Of a DNA stretch of 64,000 bases, positions 44,630-52,864 are shown in pieces (the stretch's first letter is position 1; each line of letters starts with the position of its first letter). Made by a program: the position numbers and the translations under genes. The notes beneath the pieces are model-generated. The model was not told the DNA's origin, ran no database searches, and saw only the letters and a list, made by a program, of their open reading frames with translations. The stretch comes from Halorubrum rubrum (lineage in GTDB: Archaea > Halobacteriota > Halobacteria > Halobacteriales > Haloferacaceae), in contig NZ_JANHDM010000004.1 in the NCBI RefSeq assembly GCF_024494685.1, positions 1-64,000 of the forward strand. The letters run 5' to 3'.

Positions 44630-44731
44630 ATGAACTGGGAGAGTGAGCGAGACATGGCGAAAGACGTCGAAGAACACGCCGAATTGTACGACGCGCTCGC
44701 AGATGACGACGACGAGGACGACCCGGAGTAA
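44630..44731 (+). CDS. Small acidic protein convergent with the Fic gene
   Basis: A 33-codon frame begins MNWESERDMAKDVEEHAELY and ends in an acidic run (DDDDEDDPE). A TATA-like CTTTTTATGA (44595-44604) lies about 28 nt upstream of the ATG, the proper distance for a leaderless archaeal gene, which supports it being real. It stops one base from the stop of the Fic gene on the other strand. No family is recognised; a role as a partner of the Fic protein is a guess from position and charge. Confidence 0.5.
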   Translation: MNWESERDMAKDVEEHAELYDALADDDDEDDPE

Positions 44732-44732
44732 C

Positions 44733-45236
44733 TCAACGGTACTCGTTCGGAAGCACATCGGTGAAGAACCGATACCAGACCTCGTACAGTTCGTCCTTTT
44801 GGTACAGCGTGTCGAGACGTATCGCTGGAATCTCCCTCCGCACGTCGTGGGATTCGTCGCGAACGTGCTCGATACGATCGGTCGGCCACGATCCAGGATC
44901 GATCCCGTTGTCACGGAGGAGCTTTCGGAGGAGCGCGATCGCAGTACGATGATTGGCGTCCTCGAAGAAGTGCTTCCCGACGACGGCATGCATCCAGAGT
45001 GCGCACTGCTCCGGGAGTGGTCGATCGGTCGGGAATTCGTCGAGGATCCTTCGAATGTCCCCGTTCCGAACACGCCATATATTCCGGCGCTGTTCGATAA
45101 ACGACACGTCACGTGGGTTGTCGTAGCGATGTCGGTCGCTTTTTAAGAATTCCGTGTTCCGAAACTTGACGTTCTCCGGCTCGATCGACGACAGATCCGT
45201 GATTCGTGGTTCCGTTGGATCCGTCGACGAGTACAT
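44733..45236 (-). CDS. Fic/Doc family protein
   Basis: Fic proteins transfer AMP or phosphate onto target proteins, and many are toxins. The 167-aa protein carries the core motif KHFFEDANHRTAIALLRKLL (about residues 91-110), matching HxFx(D/E)xNxR, with the preceding helix PLPEQCALWMHAVVG. The size and the ANHRTA form resemble Doc-like and mobile-mystery Fic proteins. No inhibitory (S/T)xxxE(G/N) helix is evident. There is no gene upstream on its strand that looks like a Phd antitoxin; the only close partner is the small acidic frame facing it. Confidence 0.8.
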   Translation of the reverse strand: MYSSTDPTEPRITDLSSIEPENVKFRNTEFLKSDRHRYDNPRDVSFIEQRRNIWRVRNGDIRRILDEFPTDRPLPEQCALWMHAVVGKHFFEDANHRTAIALLRKLLRDNGIDPGSWPTDRIEHVRDESHDVRREIPAIRLDTLYQKDELYEVWYRFFTDVLPNEYR

Positions 45237-45360
45237 CTCGTCCGTTGAGATTTGCTCGAGTGTGTTAATTCACTGTGGTTCTCGCGGGATCACGGATGGT
45301 GCTCGACGGGCGAGTTGACGTTGTTCGGATCGGTACTCGTTCGGCGTCGGCCGAGTCCCG

Positions 45361-46293
45361 TTAGTTCGTCTCTGTCGCGTCCTCGAGGTAGGGTCGACAG
45401 ACGCGTTCGACGCCCTCCTCGAAGCCGATCTGGGGCTCCCAGCCGGTGGCGTCGTGGAAGGCGGAGTAGTCGGCCATGGTGTCGTGGACGTAGCCGTCGA
45501 AGGGGCACTCGATGTATTCGGGATCGATATCGGTGCCGAGCGCGTCGTTGATCATCGCGACCATCTCGTTGAAGGAGTACGCCTCCTCGGTGCCGACGTT
45601 GAACACCCCCGTGAGCTTCTCGTCGGCGGCGAGCTCGCAGGCGCGCGCGACGTCCGAGACGTGCGTGAAGTCCCGCGTCTGGGTGCCGTCGCCGAAGAGT
45701 TCGGGAGCCTCGCCGTTCGCGATCGCGTCGGCGAACTGCGCGACCGTGTTGGCGTACTCGCCTTTGTGTTGTTCGTTGCCGCCGAAGCCCTGGTACACCG
45801 AGAAGAAGCGCAGGCCGGCCACGTTCATGTCGTGGTGGTTGGCGTAGTACTCGGCGTAGCGCTCGCGGGCGAGCTTGGAGGCCTCGTAGGCGGTGTGTGC
45901 TTCCACGTCCATGTCGACCGGCGAGGGTTCGGTGCGGCTGCCGTAAATCGAGGAGGTGGAGGCGTAGACGACGGTGTCACAGCCCTCCTCGCGAGCGCGC
46001 TCGACCGTGTTGACGAACCCCTCGACGTTGACGCGGCAGCCGCGCTGGGGGTCGGACTCGTGCATGTTACGCGAGGAGAGCGCGGCGAGGTGGAAGACGA
46101 CGTCGACGTCGGCGGGGTAGTCGTCGTCCAGCACCGAGGCCTCGACGAACTCCACGTCGTCGTCGAGGTTCTCGGGCGTGCCGAGGTAGGTGTCGTCGAC
46201 GGCGATCACGTCGTTGTTCGCGGCGAGGCGGTTCGCGAGGTTCGAGCCGATGAAGCCCGCGCCGCCCGTCACGAGGACGCGTTGACCGTTCAT
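45361..46293 (-). CDS. NAD-dependent nucleotide-sugar epimerase (GalE-like)
   Basis: The 310-aa protein is an extended SDR enzyme: VLVTGGAGFIGSNLANRL binds NAD at the N-terminus, the catalytic tyrosine and lysine are in AYEASK (about residue 150), and STSSIYGS provides the serine/threonine. It is probably a UDP-glucose or UDP-GlcNAc 4-epimerase or a dehydratase for the glycan genes downstream. The start at 46293 (MNGQRVLVTGG) was chosen because 11 upstream residues of the longer frame are not conserved. Confidence 0.87.
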   Translation of the reverse strand: MNGQRVLVTGGAGFIGSNLANRLAANNDVIAVDDTYLGTPENLDDDVEFVEASVLDDDYPADVDVVFHLAALSSRNMHESDPQRGCRVNVEGFVNTVERAREEGCDTVVYASTSSIYGSRTEPSPVDMDVEAHTAYEASKLARERYAEYYANHHDMNVAGLRFFSVYQGFGGNEQHKGEYANTVAQFADAIANGEAPELFGDGTQTRDFTHVSDVARACELAADEKLTGVFNVGTEEAYSFNEMVAMINDALGTDIDPEYIECPFDGYVHDTMADYSAFHDATGWEPQIGFEEGVERVCRPYLEDATETN

Positions 46294-46341
46294 GAACGGG
46301 CGTTGTCGGGGTCGATGGATTACCACTTCGGTTTCGATGGC

Positions 46342-46677
46342 TCACTCCCAGAGCGTCGTCACGCCGGCGTCGCGGATGACCCCGTCGGCTGTGATGACCG
46401 CCTCGGTGTCGTGTGCCCGATGGCTGGCGACGACGAGGCCGTCGTGAATGCTGAACTCGTCCACGACGGCCGCGTACTCGGTCATCGTCTCGTCACCGTC
46501 CCGTGTGACCGACACCGGACCGGTTTCGACCAAGGCTCGACGAGTTCGCTCCGGGGTTCCCGACAGCTCCACGCCACGGACCGTTTTATACGCTTGGCGA
46601 TGAACGTCGATGTGGTAGTCAAGCCGCTCCGCTACCTCTTGTGTTGGGTAGGCGTGGTAGCGGTGACTGTACTCCAT
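46342..46677 (-). pseudogene. Chimera: TnpB N-terminus joined to C-terminal half of a PIN-domain toxin
   Basis: The 111-codon frame begins MEYSHRYHAYPTQEVAERLD and continues to HRQAYK, which is the N-terminal end of haloarchaeal IS605-type TnpB. After that it switches to sequence ending in FSIHDGLVVASHRAHDTEAV and TADGVIRDAGVTTLW, the second half of a VapC-like PIN domain with two of its acidic residues. A deletion between a transposon and a toxin gene is the simplest explanation. It lacks the first catalytic half of the PIN domain, so it should be inactive. Confidence 0.65.
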
Positions 46678-46866
46678 CGCTGTCTCTTGATTAGAGATAT
46701 GTCGATTTAATGGTTTGTACTGGTGTGCGGCGATTCATCCCCTCCCTACTCGCTCGCGATACTCGCTCGTGGAGGAAGGGGCATTCTCGCCTCAAGTTTG
46801 GTAATATCTTAGTTTTGGGGGACCCCGCGAGCGAACCGGCTCGGATCGTCTCTCGGGCACCCACCG
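46678..46866 (-). mobile_element. Remnant of the IS605-type sequence upstream of the chimera
   Basis: On the minus strand the region before the TnpB-like start has AAATCGACATATCTCTAATC, a likely TATA/leader for tnpB, and further out a palindromic stretch around CTCGCTCGCGATACTCGCTC (46750-46772). It is probably the left part of the same element. On the plus strand at 46780-46807 the frame GAFSPQVW plus stop resembles a TnpB tail, so a second fragment may be mixed in. Confidence 0.4.
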
Positions 46867-48012
46867 TCAGTTCGACGCGTCCGCGAACCGCGCCACGCTG
46901 ACGCGGTCGGGGACAGGCATCCGCTCGGTGATCCGGTCGGCGACGACCTTCCCGCTGTAGGGGCCGAGCGTGAGCCCGGTCGCGCCGTGCCCCGTCGCGA
47001 GGTGCGCGCCCTCGACATCTGGAACGGCACCGAGGGCGGGGACGCCGTCGGCACAGACGGGGCGAAGCCCCACCCGGTGCTCGATCACGGTCGCGTCGGC
47101 GAGGCCGGGGGCGAGCCGGATCGCCTCGTCGAGGACCTCCCGCAGGCCGCCGGCCGTGACCCGCGGGTCGAAGCCGCTCCCGGCCTCGCGGGTCGCGCCC
47201 GCGACGAGGCGGCCGTCCGGCCAGGGGACGACGTAGTGGTGCCGGAAGCCCTTCAGGACCGGCCACGAGCCGGTGTCGGCGTCCGGCAGGTCGAGGTGGA
47301 CGATCTGCCCGCGCTTGGGTTCGACGGGGACGTCGACGCCCAGGTCGTCGCCCAAGGCGGGCGACCACGCGCCGCCGGCGACCACGACCCGGTCCGCGTC
47401 GATCCGCGAACCGTCGGCGGTCTCGACGCCGGTCACGCGGGGGTCTCGACTACCGGGGTGCTCTCGGGTTCGGATCCGGGTCACGTCGCGGTCGGCGGTC
47501 TCGAGGCCGTGGGTCCGGCCCGCCTCGCGCAGCGCGCTCGCGAAGGCCTGCCCGTTCACGCGCGCGGCGTCGGGGACGTGGAAGGCCCGCTGCGGCTCCG
47601 CCAGGGCGGGGACGCGCTCGGTCGCCGCCGCGGGGTCGATCTCCTCGACGTTCGGGAGGTCGTCGCGACGCGCCTCGATCCGGGCGGTCGCCTCCTCGTA
47701 GGGGGCGAGCTCGTCGTCGTCGACCGCGGCGGCGATCAGGCCCACCCGGCCGTAGCTCGTGTCGCTCACGCCGTCGGTCGAGAGACGGTCGACGAGCTCG
47801 GGGTAGTAGTCGCCGGCGTCGGTCCCGAACGCGAACCAGTCGTCGTCGTCGGTGCGGCTGCTCGTGCCCGGCGAGACGATGCCCGCGCCGGCGCTCGTCG
47901 CCCGACCCGCATCGCGGCGGTCAACGAGCAGCGTTTCGACTCCCGCGCGCGCCAGGTGATAGCCGACCGAGGAGCCGACGATGCCCCCGCCGACGACGAT
48001 CGCGTCGTACAT
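46867..48012 (-). CDS. FAD-dependent amino acid oxidase/dehydrogenase (DadA/GlyOx-like)
   Basis: The 381-aa flavoprotein has the FAD dinucleotide motif AIVVGGGIVGSSVGYHLARAG at the N-terminus, the DRVVVAGGAWSP segment (about 215) and the C-terminal GVPALGAVPDVEGAHLATGHGATGLTLGP with the second FAD contact. Family members oxidise glycine, sarcosine or D-amino acids. The substrate is not fixed by sequence. It is not obviously part of the glycan locus around it. Confidence 0.85.
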   Translation of the reverse strand: MYDAIVVGGGIVGSSVGYHLARAGVETLLVDRRDAGRATSAGAGIVSPGTSSRTDDDDWFAFGTDAGDYYPELVDRLSTDGVSDTSYGRVGLIAAAVDDDELAPYEEATARIEARRDDLPNVEEIDPAAATERVPALAEPQRAFHVPDAARVNGQAFASALREAGRTHGLETADRDVTRIRTREHPGSRDPRVTGVETADGSRIDADRVVVAGGAWSPALGDDLGVDVPVEPKRGQIVHLDLPDADTGSWPVLKGFRHHYVVPWPDGRLVAGATREAGSGFDPRVTAGGLREVLDEAIRLAPGLADATVIEHRVGLRPVCADGVPALGAVPDVEGAHLATGHGATGLTLGPYSGKVVADRITERMPVPDRVSVARFADASN

Positions 48013-48092
48013 GGCGTGGAGGGTCGTGCGCGGCTCACTTATAGAGTAACGAGACGGAAATCCGTGACATCGCTCGTCTCGTCGCCGACGCG

Positions 48093-48305
48093 CTACGCGT
48101 CGGATTCGACGGTCTCCTCCGCGGACTCGTCGGGGGCGGCCTCGGCGTCCCCCCTGAGGCGACGTTCGGCCTCCTCGCGGTCCTCGGGATAGCCGACGTC
48201 GGTGCGCCGGCCGTCGAGGCCGATGGTGCGACCCGACTGGATGAGGAGGTCGATCGCGTCGGAGACCTCGTACTCGTCGCGGTTCGAGGGCCCGACGAGA
48301 TGAAC
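48093..48305 (-). pseudogene. Duplicate 3' end of the aglF-like gene
   Basis: This stretch matches 49444-49665, the last 70 or so codons of the complete nucleotidyltransferase gene, at clearly above 90 percent identity by eye, with one 9-bp in-frame gap. It still ends in the same ESDA tail and stop at 48093. Similarity also covers about 12 bp beyond the stop. The gene is cut off around 48305, where the sequence changes abruptly. The differences show it is not a very recent exact copy but a diverged allele or old duplicate. Confidence 0.85.
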
Positions 48306-48380
48306 GGTGAGCCGACCACAGGATATAGAATTATTCGAATCACCTCAACTTATTTCTACATAGATACTGTATAGAGGGCT

Positions 48381-48899
48381 ATGAACGACCAACCGCCCCG
48401 AAGCTGGAGTAACGGTCAGTCGGCGGCCGAGCGCGTCGAGGCGGTCGCACTCACCGTCGGCGAACCTCGAACGGCCAACTGGATCGCCACGGAGGCCGAA
48501 GTCGCCCACGAGACGGCGACGAAGTACCTCTCCCGTCTCGTAGACGACGGTAAACTCCGCTCGGATACACGCGGTCAGCGGACGACGTACGAGCCGGACC
48601 TGATCGGTCAGTACCTCCTCGAGATGCGCGAACTCTACGACGAACACTCACCCGACGAGCTCGCTGCGAGCCTCGAGGAGATGAACGAGCAGATCCGGAC
48701 GTGGAAGGCGAAATACGACGTCGAAACGGCCAACCAACTCCGCGCGAGCCTCGGCCGGACGGACGACGTCACGGACGAACGCGACCGTCGACGAGCGGCC
48801 CGTGAGTGGGACCACCTCGAGACGCGCCGGCGTCTCGTCGAGGACGCGCTCCGCCTCTACGATCGCTTCCCCGACGACCGGCGCTCCGCGTCCGCATGA
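48381..48899 (+). CDS. Winged-helix regulator of a two-gene module
   Basis: The 172-aa protein has an N-terminal winged helix (about 15-70; ANWIATEAEVAHETATKYLSRL and DDGKLRSDTRGQRTTYEPD) and a charged helical C-terminus (about 75-165). Its TGA overlaps the ATG of the next gene (ATGA). The gene pair resembles widespread but uncharacterised haloarchaeal two-gene modules. An AT-rich stretch with ACTTATTTCTACATAGA (48349-48365) serves as the likely promoter. The pair lies between the duplicated aglF 3' end and the complete aglF gene. Confidence 0.75.
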   Translation: MNDQPPRSWSNGQSAAERVEAVALTVGEPRTANWIATEAEVAHETATKYLSRLVDDGKLRSDTRGQRTTYEPDLIGQYLLEMRELYDEHSPDELAASLEEMNEQIRTWKAKYDVETANQLRASLGRTDDVTDERDRRRAAREWDHLETRRRLVEDALRLYDRFPDDRRSASA

Positions 48900-49336
48900 C
48901 CGCCGGAACGGAGAATCAGGCCCTCTATCGGACGCTCAAGGACGTGCTGGTACGCCAGACGGAGGTCGCCTCCGTCCGGTTCGAACCGGACGCGATCCAG
49001 AAACGGTACCTCGCCGCCGAGGTCGATCCACAGCGGGTCGTCCCGCCGACCGGACCCGAGCCACCGCAGCTCGAGGTCCACTGGAAGCTCACTCCGCCCC
49101 ACGACGAGTTCAGGATCGACTACGCCGATCCGAACGCGGGGTTCCATTGCGGGTGGCATCGAGACGAGGATCACGACGACCTCGGCGCGGTGCACTTTCA
49201 GTACCGGACGGCTCCGATGGAAACGCCAGAATACGAAGGAGTCGTGTTCGAAGCGGCGTCTCCCCCGAGACTCCTCTGGGAGTGCTGTGAGGAACTCTTC
49301 ACCGACGTGATTCCCGACTACACCGGGGAGCCGTAG
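48896..49336 (+). CDS. Conserved protein paired with the winged-helix regulator
   Basis: The 146-aa soluble protein has no recognised catalytic motif. It is rich in aromatic and acidic residues (LEVHWKLTPPHDEFRIDYAD, FHCGWHRDEDHDDLG) and ends with RLLWECCEELFTDVIPDY. The histidines and aspartates around GWHRDEDHDD could bind metal. It overlaps the upstream regulator by 4 bp (ATGA), so the two are coupled. A toxin-antitoxin-like function has been suspected for such pairs, but nothing in the sequence proves it. Confidence 0.7.
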   Translation: MTAGTENQALYRTLKDVLVRQTEVASVRFEPDAIQKRYLAAEVDPQRVVPPTGPEPPQLEVHWKLTPPHDEFRIDYADPNAGFHCGWHRDEDHDDLGAVHFQYRTAPMETPEYEGVVFEAASPPRLLWECCEELFTDVIPDYTGEP

Positions 49337-49443
49337 ACGGAACCGCCCCGATCAGCGACTCGGTGCCGTGGGAGCCTCGCGCGTTCACGGACGACGGCGA
49401 AGACGATTCGAACTCCCGCGGAGTCGCTCCCGTCGCCGACGCG

Positions 49444-50208
49444 CTACGCGTCGGATTCGACGGTTTCCTCCGCGGACTCGTCGGGGGCGGCCTCGGCGTC
49501 CCCGCTGAGGCGACGTTCGGCCTCCTCGCGGTCCTCGGGGTAGCCGACGTCGATGCGCCAGCCGTCGAGGCCGATGGCGTCGATGGTGCGGCCCGACTGG
49601 ATGAGGAGGTCGACCGCGTCGCTGATCTCGTACTCGTCGCGGTTCGACGGCTGGACGAGGTGACACGCGTGGAAGATCGCGGGCGAGAAGGTGTAGAAGC
49701 CGGTCATCACGAGGTTGCTCGGGGGCTCTTCGGGTTTTTCCACGACGTCCGTGATCTCGCCGTACTGGTTGGTGTCACAGACGCCGTACCTGGAGGCCTC
49801 CTCCCAGGGGACCTCCTCGACGAGGAAGGCGGCGTCCGCGCGGTCCTCGCGCTGGCGGCGGACCACGTCCTTGAGGTTCGCCTGGAACACGTTGTCGCCG
49901 AGGATGAGCATGAAGTCGTCGTCGATGTGCTCCTCGGTGGTGAGGAGCGCGTGCGCGAGCCCCTTCTGCTCGCGCTGGTGGGTGTAGGTGATCGGGACGC
50001 CCTCGTATTCGTCGCCGTAGTGGTCGATGATGACCTCCTTCATGTAGCCGACGACGACGATGAGCTCGTCCGCGCCGAGGTCGATGAGCTGGTCGAAACA
50101 GTGGGTGATGAGGGGTTTGCCGTTCACTTCGACCATCCCCTTCGGTTTGTCTTCCGTGAGCGGTCGGAGGCGCGTGCCCTTCCCGGCCGCGAGTACGACG
50201 GCTTTCAT
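49444..50208 (-). CDS. aglF: Sugar nucleotidyltransferase (AglF/RmlA-like)
   Basis: The 254-aa enzyme joins a sugar-1-phosphate to a nucleotide. The N-terminus VLAAGKGTRLRPLTEDKPKGMVEV is the pyrophosphorylase signature, and LILGDNVF and DVVEKPEEPPSNLVMTGFYTF complete the active site. It matches the haloarchaeal group to which Haloferax AglF (a glucose-1-phosphate uridylyl/thymidylyltransferase of the N-glycan pathway) belongs. The start at 50208 (MKAVVLAAG) is canonical. Its 3' end is duplicated at 48093-48305. Confidence 0.9.
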   Translation of the reverse strand: MKAVVLAAGKGTRLRPLTEDKPKGMVEVNGKPLITHCFDQLIDLGADELIVVVGYMKEVIIDHYGDEYEGVPITYTHQREQKGLAHALLTTEEHIDDDFMLILGDNVFQANLKDVVRRQREDRADAAFLVEEVPWEEASRYGVCDTNQYGEITDVVEKPEEPPSNLVMTGFYTFSPAIFHACHLVQPSNRDEYEISDAVDLLIQSGRTIDAIGLDGWRIDVGYPEDREEAERRLSGDAEAAPDESAEETVESDA

Positions 50209-50267
50209 GATCCGACAGTTCAGTTCAGGCAATCATAAGGATTCTGCCTTCCCAATTCGGGGCTCGG

Positions 50268-50330
50268 TTGACATCCTCCCGTTCCTGAACCCTAGGAATC
50301 CCGCGCGACGGGAGTTCCGGGTCTCCACCC
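50268..50330 (-). mobile_element. Second type of IS605-like right-end remnant
   Basis: Read on the minus strand, the sequence ends in GGGAGGATGTCAA at 50268-50280, the same terminal 13 bp as the IS605-type right end at 350. Beyond that the hairpin region (about 50281-50330, arms around CCCGTTCC and GGGAG) differs, so it belongs to a related but distinct element. No transposase gene is attached. Confidence 0.55.
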
Positions 50331-50384
50331 ACGGACGCCGCCACGTCACGGGACTCCGGTTCGCCCGCTCGTCGTGGTCGGTGG

Positions 50385-50782
50385 CCGCCCGGCCGTGTCA
50401 CCTCCCTCGACGACACCGCGGAACTGGAAGCCGTACTCGCCCACGAACTCGCCCACGCCACGAACCGGGACGCGACGGTGATGGCGGTCGTCTCACTTCC
50501 CGTCGTTCCCGCGAACGGACTCGGGTCCCGACTCGCGGACGTCGAGAGTCCGGGGTGGGCCGCGATCGTCGTCGATCCTCCCGCTTGAACCGGCGGCACT
50601 CGAAACGGTCACGCTCGGCCCAGAGGGCGACACAGCGCCGTCGTACTGGTGGCTTCGCACACGACTTCCGCCTCGAACGATGGCTCTTCGGAACACACCC
50701 ACCAACGGACGACCGCCTCGAACGGCTCGCTACATACGAGCACAGTCACGGACGGCTCTCACCCCCAGAGCGACGGCCCTGA
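50385..50782 (+). pseudogene. htpX: Degenerate HtpX-like M48 metalloprotease
   Basis: The frame from about 50402 reads LDDTAELEAVLAHELAHATNRD, the HExxH zinc site of HtpX membrane proteases, and runs into a stop at 50586. In another frame FRLERWLFGTHPPTDDRLER (50671-50730) is the C-terminal end of the same family. The membrane segments and most of the middle are missing, and the start is gone, so the gene is dead. The IS605-like right end lies just upstream. In haloarchaea, such proteases are often near the regulator/membrane cassettes found next door. Confidence 0.8.
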
Positions 50783-50859
50783 CGGGACGCGACCTGAACC
50801 GTCCGAACGGCCCAACGACGGATGGGACGTGTTTCCTCGTCTCATCCGTAATCGCTGGG

Positions 50860-51183
50860 TCAGGCGCGTCGCGGCATCCACAGTCCGTAGAGGATCGCCA
50901 GGAGTCCCGCGAGTTCACTCAGTTGCCCGACGCTATTAACGATCGGTACCGGCACGCCGAGCCAGAATCGCAGGATCACGAGAGCGGCGCCTGGGACACC
51001 GAGGATGAGCGCGAATCCGAGCGCGATGAACAGCATCGGTCGGCTTCGATTCCGGCGATAGCCGAGGTACGCGAGGTAGCTGATCGCCAAGCCGAGCGCG
51101 ACGGAGATCAATTCACTGTAGGTTCGAATACGGCTTAGCGTATCGAGATCGATCGACTGGAGCAGTAGTTCACGTGTGGTCAT
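50860..51183 (-). CDS. Small membrane protein paired with a winged-helix regulator
   Basis: The 107-aa protein has three hydrophobic segments (about 22-42, 48-72 and 84-104): LISVALGLAISYLAYLGYRR, LFIALGFALILGVPGAALVI and LAGLLAILYGLWM. It looks like the haloarchaeal small membrane protein family that accompanies ArsR-like regulators. Its ATG overlaps the stop of the regulator by 4 bp (ATGA). Possible role: membrane sensor or modulator of the regulator; this is inference from the pairing. Confidence 0.75.
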   Translation of the reverse strand: MTTRELLLQSIDLDTLSRIRTYSELISVALGLAISYLAYLGYRRNRSRPMLFIALGFALILGVPGAALVILRFWLGVPVPIVNSVGQLSELAGLLAILYGLWMPRRA

Positions 51184-51590
51184 CTGTTTTCGACGAAGCG
51201 CGTGAATCGGTCGGCCATCCGCTCGCGACGGGCGACCGTCGTTTCGAAGCCCTCGTCGGTGAGTTCCAGCGTGAGGCTGTGGAGTTGGGCTTGGTACACT
51301 TTGTAGTTCTTCCCGTCCGTAACCGGCTTGATCTCTTCCGACACGAGGTCGTGTTCTCTGAGGCGTTCGAGTCGGCGGTAGATCGTCGGCTCCGACGCGT
51401 CGAGTCGCGTACTGAGCTCGGACGCCGAACAGGGATCGGTTCTCGTTTCGATGAGAATGTGCCGGGCACAGTCGTCCGCGAGGAGGGCTGCGAGCGTCGC
51501 CGCGTCCGATCCGTCCGACACAACGTCTGCCACATCTATCCCGTTTCCCATAACCGTTCGGTGCGTGGTTTCGCTTGTGGCTGGCTTCAC
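51180..51590 (-). CDS. ArsR-type winged-helix regulator
   Basis: The frame gives up to 136 aa; a start at 51551 (MGNGIDVADVV) would give 123 aa and may be the real one. The winged helix covers about residues 35-100: LAALLADDCARHILIETRTD, CSASELSTRLDASEPTIYRRLERLREHDLV and a wing ending in KNYKVYQAQL. It is coupled to the membrane protein that follows (ATGA) and divergent from a CPBP protease gene, so both may answer to the same control region. Confidence 0.78.
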   Translation of the reverse strand: MKPATSETTHRTVMGNGIDVADVVSDGSDAATLAALLADDCARHILIETRTDPCSASELSTRLDASEPTIYRRLERLREHDLVSEEIKPVTDGKNYKVYQAQLHSLTLELTDEGFETTVARRERMADRFTRFVENR

Positions 51591-51646
51591 TCCCTGAAAC
51601 CAGGCGGTCGCGTTCTTTGAGACGGTTCGCGTCGGGTTCGGTATCG

Positions 51647-52684
51647 ATGCCGAAGTCGAACATGCCCCGCGATGCGGACGCCCCCTCCGACCGAGCTACG
51701 CGGATGCTACTCGTCCCGTTCTGGAACCGCTCAGAACGCCGCTTCCGTGCGCTTTGGCGGATTCTCGGTGCGTTCGTGCTCGTCGCAACCGGCTCACAGG
51801 TGCTTCCACGTCTGCTGTTCGCAAACAGCGATCTCCCGCCATCGGCACTGGGGTTCGCTCGGAACCTATTCGCGGTTGGTACCGTGCTTTCCGTGGCCGC
51901 GATCTGGGCTCGGTACGTCGATCGCCGCCGACTCACCGAGTACGGCTTGGACGTCGGACCGGAATGGGTACGGGACGCGGGTGTCGGTGTCGTCGTCGCG
52001 TTCCTCGCGTGGGGACTGGCGCTCGCGGTACATCTCACCGCGGGGTGGGCACACGTTTCGGCCGTGCTGTCGCCGGGCACCGCCGAGAACGCGCTCCCCT
52101 TCGGCCTGGCTCTGATCGCGTTCGTCGGTCAGTTCCTGTTCGTCGGCGTCTGGGAGGAGCTGCTCTTTCGAGGACTCATACTGAGAAACGCCGCGGAGGG
52201 ATTCCGTACACGACGGGTCTCCGACCGCGGCGCAGTACTGGCTGGACTCGTTGCGTCCTCGCTGCTCTTCGGCGTCGTTCACGTCGATCAGGCGACCTCG
52301 TTGCCGGCGCTCGGGTTCTGGGTGTTGATGGGAACGGTTCTTGGTAGTGCGTACGTCATGACCGACTCGCTGGCGATTCCAGTCGGTCTTCATTTCGCGA
52401 CGAACCTCGCGTTCAACAACGTCTACGGGTTGAGCAACGTCCGGCCGGAGACCGCGGCGATCGCTTCCACGGTGCTCCGTCCGGAATTCACCGGTCCGAC
52501 ACGACTCGTCGGCGTCTCAGGGCTCATCAACGTCGGGGCGGTCGTACTCATCGCCGCCCTCACGACCGGATATCTGACGATTCAGTACGACCGTCTCGGA
52601 GTGAGAGTATCGTCCGTCTACGCTCCCGATCGGGATTCGACCCGCGGTGGCGATCTCGATCAGGGAGCACACGCGCGTCGATAG
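51647..52684 (+). CDS. CPBP family intramembrane metalloprotease
   Basis: The 345-aa membrane protein has about eight helices and the CPBP (Abi/CAAX) motifs: WEELLFRGLILR (about 184, the glutamate pair), SLLFGVVHVDQ (about 214) and GLHFATNLAFNN (about 252). Family members cut prenylated or other membrane proteins, and some give immunity to peptide toxins. The start at 51647 is preferred, though the ATG 15 bp later is possible. It is divergent from the ArsR-type regulator. Confidence 0.85.
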   Translation: MPKSNMPRDADAPSDRATRMLLVPFWNRSERRFRALWRILGAFVLVATGSQVLPRLLFANSDLPPSALGFARNLFAVGTVLSVAAIWARYVDRRRLTEYGLDVGPEWVRDAGVGVVVAFLAWGLALAVHLTAGWAHVSAVLSPGTAENALPFGLALIAFVGQFLFVGVWEELLFRGLILRNAAEGFRTRRVSDRGAVLAGLVASSLLFGVVHVDQATSLPALGFWVLMGTVLGSAYVMTDSLAIPVGLHFATNLAFNNVYGLSNVRPETAAIASTVLRPEFTGPTRLVGVSGLINVGAVVLIAALTTGYLTIQYDRLGVRVSSVYAPDRDSTRGGDLDQGAHARR

Positions 52685-52864
52685 GTCCCAGTCGTCCTGG
52701 CGTGGTCCACCACCAAGCAGAACGGACTCGACGCCGAGTGCCGCGATACCGGACCGACGGGCGACCCCGCTAACTCCGAGCTGGAATTGCGGATACGATC
52801 CGACGTGTCGCCGTCGTCCATCGGCTCGCCTTCCGCGATCGTCGTCGGCGAACGTGAACGGGAG
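52685..52864. other. Intergenic region without recognisable gene
   Basis: Between the CPBP stop and the end of the broken membrane-protein gene I see no frame on either strand that looks real and no repeat or hairpin of note. Confidence 0.4.
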
